Positions 58,901-64,000 of a stretch of 64,000 nucleotides of DNA are shown here, piece after piece. The stretch covers positions 11,667,026-11,731,025 of the forward strand of contig OW028581.1 of assembly GCA_932294295.1 (NCBI GenBank), in the 5' to 3' direction. Numbering within the stretch: the stretch's first letter is position 1; each line of letters opens with the position of its first letter. Under the pieces are notes generated by a model. That model worked only from the letters and a program-made list of their open reading frames with translations, ran no database searches and was not told the DNA's origin. This DNA is from Alitta virens (taxonomy: Eukaryota; Annelida; Polychaeta; Phyllodocida; Nereididae). A program made the translations under genes and the position numbers.

Positions 58901-61900
58901 TTCACACCTTTTTTTGGTTTGTTGTTCACACCTTTTTTGGTTTGTTTTTCACACCTTTCTTTGGTTTGTTTTTCACACCTTTTTTTGGTTTGTTGTTCAC
59001 ACCTTTTTTTGGTTTGTTGTTCACGCCTTTTTTTGGTTTGTTGTTCCCCCCCCTTTTTGGTTTGTTGTTCACGCCTTCTTTGGTTTGTTTTTCACGGCCT
59101 TCTTTGGTTTGTTTTTCACGCCTTTTTTTGGTTTGTTGTTCCCCCCCCCTTTTTGGTTTGTTGTTCACGCCTTCTTTGGTTTGTTTTTCACGCCTTTTTT
59201 TGGTTTGTTGTTCACACCTTTTTTTGGTTTGTTGTTCACACCTTTTTTTGGTTTGTTGTTCACACCTTTTTTTGGTTTGTTGTTCACACCTTTTTTTGGT
59301 TTGTTGTTCACACCTTTTTTTGGTTTGTTGTTCACACCTTTTTTTGGTTTGTTGTTCACACCTTTTCTTGGTTTGTTGTTCACACCTTTTCTTGGTTTGT
59401 TGTTCACACCTTTTCTTGGTTTGTTGTTCACACCTTTTCTTGGTTTGTTGTTCACACCTTTTTTTGGTTTGTTGTTCACACCTTTTTTTGGTTTGTTGTT
59501 CACACCTTTTTTTGGTTTGTTGTTCACACCTTTTTTTGGTTTGTTGTTCACACCTTTTTTGGTTTGTTGTTCACACCTTTTTTTGGTTTGATGTTCACGC
59601 CTTTTTTTGGTTTGTTATTCACACCTTTTTTTGGTTTGTTGTTCACACCTTTTTTTGGTTTGTTGTTCACACCTTCTTTGGTTTGTTGTTCACGCCTTTT
59701 TTTGGTTTGTTGTTCACACCTTCTTTGGTTTGTTGTTCACACCTTTTTTTGGTTTGTTGTTCACACCTTCTTTGGTTTGTTGTTCACACCTTTTTTTGGT
59801 TTGTTGTTCACACCTTTTTTTGGTTTGTTGTTCACACCTTTTTTTGGTTTGTTGTTCACACCTTTTTTGGTACTATTTCACACCTTTTTTTGGTTTGTTG
59901 TTCACACCTTTTTTGGTTTGTTGTTCACACCTTTTTTTGGTTTGTTGTTCACACCTTTTTTTGGTTTGTTGTTCACACCTTTTTTTGGTTTGTTGTTAAC
60001 ACCTTTTTTTGGTTTGTTGTTCACACCTTTTTTTGGTTTGTTGTTCACACCTTTTTTTGGTTTGTTGTTCACACCTTTTTTTGGTTTGTTGTTCACAACT
60101 TTTTTTGGTTTGTTGTTCACACCTTTTTTTGGTTTGTTGTTCACACCTTTTTTTGGTTTGTTGTTCACACCTTTTTTTGGTTTGTTGTTCACACCTTTTT
60201 TTGGTTTGTTGTTCACAACTTTTTTTGGTTTGTTGTTCACACCTTTTTTTGGTTTGTTGTTCACACCTTTTTTTGGTTTGTTGTTCACACCTTTTTTTGG
60301 TTTGTTGTTCACACCTTTTTTTGGTTTGTTGTTCACACCTTTTTTTTGGTTTGTTGTTCACACCTTTTTTTGGTTTGTTGTTCATACCTTTTTTTGGTTT
60401 GTTGTTCACACCTTTTTTTGGTTTGTTGTTCACGCCTTTTTTTGGTTTGTTGTTCCCCCCCCCTTTTTGGTTTGTTGTTCACGCCTTCTTTGGTTTGTTT
60501 TTCACGCCTTTTTTTGGTTTGTTGTTCCCCCCCCCTTTTTGGTTTGTTGTTCACGCCTTCTTTGGTTTGTTTTTCACGCCTTTTTTTGGTTTGTTGTTCA
60601 CACCTTTTTTTGGTTTGTTGTTCACACCTTTTTTTGGTTTGTTGTTCACACCTTTTTTTGGTTTGTTGTTCACACTTTTTTTGGTTTGTTGTTCACACCT
60701 TTTTTTGGTTTGTTGTTCACACCTTTTTTTGGTTTGTTGTTCACACCTTTTTTTGGTTTGTTGTTCACACCTTTTTTTGGTTTGTTGTTCACACCTTTTT
60801 TGGTTTGTTGTTCACACCTTTTTTGGTTTGTTGTTCACACCTTTTTTTGGTTTGTTGTTCACATCTTTTTTTGGTTTGCTGTTCACATCTTTTTTTGGTT
60901 TGTTTTTCACACCTTTTCTTGGTTTGTTGTTCACACCTTTTTTGGGTTTGTTGTTCACACCTTTTTTTGGTTTGTTGTTCACACCTTTTTTTGATTTGTT
61001 GTTCGCACCTTTTTTTGGTTTGTTGTTCACACCTTTTTTTGGTTTGTTGTTCACACCTTTTTTTGGTTTGTTGTTCACACCTTTTCTTGGTTTGTTGTTC
61101 ACACCTTTTCTTGGTTTGTTGTTCACACCTTTTTTTGGTTTGTTGTTCACACCTTTTTTTGGTTTGTTGTTCACACCTTTTTTTGGTTTGTTGTTCACAC
61201 CTTTTTTTGGTTTGTTGTTCACACCTTTTTTTGGTTTGTTGTTCACACCTTTTTTTGGTTTGTTGTTCACACCTTTTTTTGGTTTGTTGTTCACACCTTT
61301 TTTTGGTTTGTTGTTCACACCTTTTTTTGGTTTGTTGTTCACACCTTTTTTTTGGTTTGTTGTTCACACCTTTTTTTGGTTTGTTGTTCATACCTTTTTT
61401 TGGTTTGTTGTTCACACCTTTTTTTGGTTTGTTGTTCACGCCTTTTTTTGGTTTGTTGTTCACACCTTTTTTTGGTTTGTTGTTCATACCTTTTTTTGGT
61501 TTGTTGTTCACACCTTTTTTTGGTTTGTTGTTCACGCCTTTTTTTGGTTTGTTGTTCCCCCCCCCTTTTTGGTTTGTTGTTCACGCCTTCTTTGGTTTGT
61601 TTTTCACGCCTTTTTTTGGTTTGTTGTTCCCCCCCCCCTTTTTGGTTTGTTGTTCACGCCTTCTTTGGTTTGTTTTTCACGCCTTTTTTTGGTTTGTTGT
61701 TCACACCTTTTTTTGGTTTGTTGTTCACACCTTTTTTTGGTTTGTTGTTCACACCTTTTTTTGGTTTGTTGTTCACACCTTTTTTTGGTTTGTTGTTCAC
61801 ACCTTTTTTTGGTTTGTTGTTCACACCTTTTTTTGGTTTGTTGTTCACACCTTTTTTTGGTTTGTTGTTCACACCTTTTTTGGTTTGTTGTTCACACCTT

Positions 61901-64000
61901 TTTTGGTTTGTTGTTCACACCTTTTTTTGGTTTGTTGTTCACATCTTTTTTTGGTTTGCTGTTCACATCTTTTTTTGGTTTGTTTTTCACACCTTTTCTT
62001 GGTTTGTTGTTCACACCTTTTTTGGGTTTGTTGTTCACACCTTTTTTTGGTTTGTTGTTCACACCTTTTTTTGATTTGTTGTTCGCACCTTTTTTTGGTT
62101 TGTTGTTCACACCTTTTTTTGGTTTGTTGTTCACACCTTTTTTTGGTTTGTTGTTCACACCTTTTCTTGGTTTGTTGTTCACACCTTTTCTTGGTTTGTT
62201 GTTCACACCTTTTTTTGGTTTGTTGTTCACATCTTTTTTTGGTTTGTTGTTCACACCTTTTTTTGGTTTGTTGTTCACACCTTTTCTTGGTTTGTTGTTC
62301 GCACCTTCTTTGGTTTGTTGTTCACACCTTTTTTTGGTTTGTTGTTCACACCTTTTTTTGGTTTGTTGTTCACACCTTTTTTTGGTTTGTTGTTCACACC
62401 TTTTTTTGGTTTGTTGTTCACACCTTTTTTTGGTTTGTTGTACACACCTTTTTTTGGTTTGTTGTTCACACCTTTTTTGGTTTGTTGTTCACACCTTTTT
62501 TTGGTTTGTTGTTCACACCTTTTTTTGGTTTGTTGTTCACACCTTTTCTTGGTTTGTTGTTCGCACCTTCTTTGGTTTGTTGTTCACACCTTTTTTTGGT
62601 TTGTTGTTCACACCTTTTTTTGGTTTGTTGTTCACACCTTTTTTTGGTTTGTTGTTCACACCTTTTTTTGGTTTGTTTTTCACACCTTTTTTTGGTTTGT
62701 TGTTCACACCTTTTTTTGGTTTGTTGTTCACACCTTTTTTTGGTTTGTTGTTCACACCTTTTTTTGGTTTGTTGTTCACACCTTGTTTTGGTTTGTTGTT
62801 CACACCTTTTTTGGTTTGTTGTTCACACCTTTTTTGGTTTGTTGTTCACACCTTTTTTTGGTTTGTTGTTCACACCTTTTTTTGGTTTGTTGTTCACACC
62901 TTTTTTTGGTTTGTTGTTCACAACTTTTTTTGGTTTGTTGTTCACACCTTTTTTTGGTTTGTTGTTCACACCTTTTTTTGGTTTGTTGTTCACACCTTTT
63001 TTTGGTTTGTTGTTCACACCTTTTTTTGGTTTGTTGTTCACACCTTTTTTTGGTTTGTTGTTCACACCTTTTTTTGGTTTGTTGTTCACACCTTTTTTGG
63101 TACTATTTCACACCTTTTTTTGGTTTGTTGTTCACACCTTTTTTGGTTTGTTGTTCACACCTTTTTTTGGTTTGTTGTTCACACCTTTTTTTGGTTTTGT
63201 TGTTCACACCTTTTTTTGGTTTGTTGTTCACACCTTTTTTTGGTTTGTTGTTCACACCTTTTTTGGTTTGTTGTTAACACCTTTTTTTGGTTTGTTGTTC
63301 ACACCTTTTTTTGGTTTGTTGTTCACACCTTTTTTTGGTTTGTTGTTCACACCTTTTTTTGGTTTGTTGTTCACAACTTTTTTTGGTTTGTTGTTCACAC
63401 CTTTTTTTGGTTTGTTGTTCACACCTTTTTTTGGTTTGTTGTTCACACCTTTTTTTGGTTTGTTGTTCACACCTTTTTTTGGTTTGTTGTTCACAACTTT
63501 TTTTGGTTTGTTGTTCACACCTTTTTTTGGTTTGTTGTTCACACCTTTTTTTGGTTTGTTGTTCACACCTTTTTTTGGTTTGTTGTTCACACCTTTTTTT
63601 GGTTTGTTGTTCACACCTTTTTTTTGGTTTGTTGTTCACACCTTTTTTTGGTTTGTTGTTCATACCTTTTTTTGGTTTGTTGTTCACACCTTTTTTTGGT
63701 TTGTTGTTCACGCCTTTTTTTGGTTTGTTGTTCCCCCCCCCTTTTTGGTTTGTTGTTCACGCCTTCTTTGGTTTGTTTTTCACGCCTTTTTTTGGTTTGT
63801 TGTTCCCCCCCCCTTTTTGGTTTGTTGTTCACGCCTTCTTTGGTTTGTTTTTCACGCCTTTTTTTGGTTTGTTGTTCACACCTTTTTTTGGTTTGTTGTT
63901 CACACCTTTTTTTGGTTTGTTGTTCACACCTTTTTTTGGTTTGTTGTTCACACTTTTTTTGGTTTGTTGTTCACACCTTTTTTTGGTTTGTTGTTCACAC

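Larger units (their letters stand above)
50144..63250 (+). repeat. 5,760-bp higher-order repeat of array B, more than two copies
   Basis: Positions about 50,150-53,330 match about 55,910-59,090 at an offset of exactly 5,760 bp (240 consensus units). Anchors are 50,373/56,133, 51,284/57,044, 51,570/57,330, 52,547/58,307 and 53,106/58,866. A 25-bp extra unit near 59,094-59,118 raises the offset to 5,785 (53,822/59,607, 54,211/59,996), and a further 23 bp raises it to 5,808 (55,531/61,339). A third, shortened copy follows from about 61,650. Variants are shared in order and identity is near complete, so the amplification is recent. Confidence 0.85.
28099..64000 (+). repeat. Array B: 24-bp T-rich satellite
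   Basis: The array is an unbroken run of units made of GGTTTGTTGTT, then CACACC, then a T run (7 in the consensus, giving 24 bp; 6 and 8 are common). Composition per consensus unit is 14 T, 4 G, 4 C and 2 A. All units face the same way; I saw no inverted segment. Common variants are GTTTTTCACACC, CACATC, CACGCC, CCTTTTCTTGG, CCTTTTATGG, CCTTCTTTGG and poly-C units. Variants are grouped into long blocks that repeat, so the array has higher-order structure. It continues past the window end. No gene, transposon or unique sequence interrupts these 35.9 kb. Confidence 0.97.
47781..64000 (+). repeat. Array B distal domain (GGTACT, GTTAAC, GTACAC-marked)
   Basis: This domain begins with the first GGTACTTTTTCACACC unit. 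Private marks are GGTACT units (47,781, 48,281, about 54,085, 59,870 and 63,100), GTTGTTAACACC (49,336, 54,209, 59,994 and 63,272), GTTGTACACACC (51,472, 57,232 and 62,439), GTTTGATGTTCACGCC (48,926, 53,802 and 59,587), GTTTGTTATTCACACC (48,953, 53,827 and 59,612) and TTTGCTTTG units. About 21 poly-C units occur, mostly in pairs. I see no TTTTATGG units here. Confidence 0.78.

Noticed and set aside
1..64000. CRISPR array
   Set aside because: Units are contiguous or separated by near-identical spacers. There are no unique spacers, no leader and no cas genes, and the window carries a SINE.
28099..64000. Telomeric or subtelomeric simple repeat
   Set aside because: The 24-bp unit does not resemble TTAGGG-type telomere repeats; a subtelomeric location cannot be tested from the sequence.
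28099..64000. Inverted segments or hairpin-scale palindromes in array B
   Set aside because: I saw only the GGTTTG orientation throughout; the 24-bp unit has no useful self-complementarity beyond GGT/ACC.

Overview
The window is eukaryotic satellite DNA. I find no protein-coding gene, rRNA or functional tRNA in 64 kb. It is made of two unrelated tandem arrays that meet at a single sharp junction at 28,098/28,099, plus one tRNA-derived SINE at 26,747-26,938. The SINE (A box, B box, short-tandem tail, 15-bp target-site duplication) and the very large satellites point to a eukaryotic nuclear genome, probably a repeat-rich animal read with long reads. The species cannot be told from the sequence.

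Array A (1-28,098) is a minisatellite of 51-bp units. Each consensus unit carries the perfect palindrome CCAGCTAGCTGG and reads ASDLQLAGSLPASVAML in one + frame. Every few units a 27-28 bp spacer (reading AVFQLIEV when 27 bp) is inserted, giving 78-79 bp units. The array has nested higher-order repeats: about 1,758-bp modules, a 2,371-bp duplication and a 6,862-bp supra-repeat present about 2.3 times from about 6.15 to 21.76 kb, with local 537-bp and about 1-kb duplications nearer the SINE. Copies are nearly identical, so amplification was recent. T-run indels and stops in the spacers break every reading frame, so the array is not an intact gene.

Array B (28,099-64,000, running off the end) is a 24-bp satellite: GGTTTGTTGTT, then CACACC, then a T run of usually 7, with 23- and 25-bp slippage variants. 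T is about 58% and A about 8% of the + strand of the consensus unit. The consensus has no stop codon in five of six frames, which produces huge open frames (up to 15.4 kb) that are artefacts. B divides near 47.78 kb into a proximal domain marked by TTTTATGG units and a distal domain marked by GGTACT, GTTAAC, GTACAC and paired poly-C cassettes. Both domains hold higher-order repeats (about 1,090, 1,507, 3,372, 4,424 and 5,760 bp).

Both arrays keep one orientation throughout. The most notable points are the array-to-array junction, the arithmetic of the nested repeats in A, the young SINE in the satellite, the poly-C cassette family and the false giant ORFs. I did not find a new gene system.
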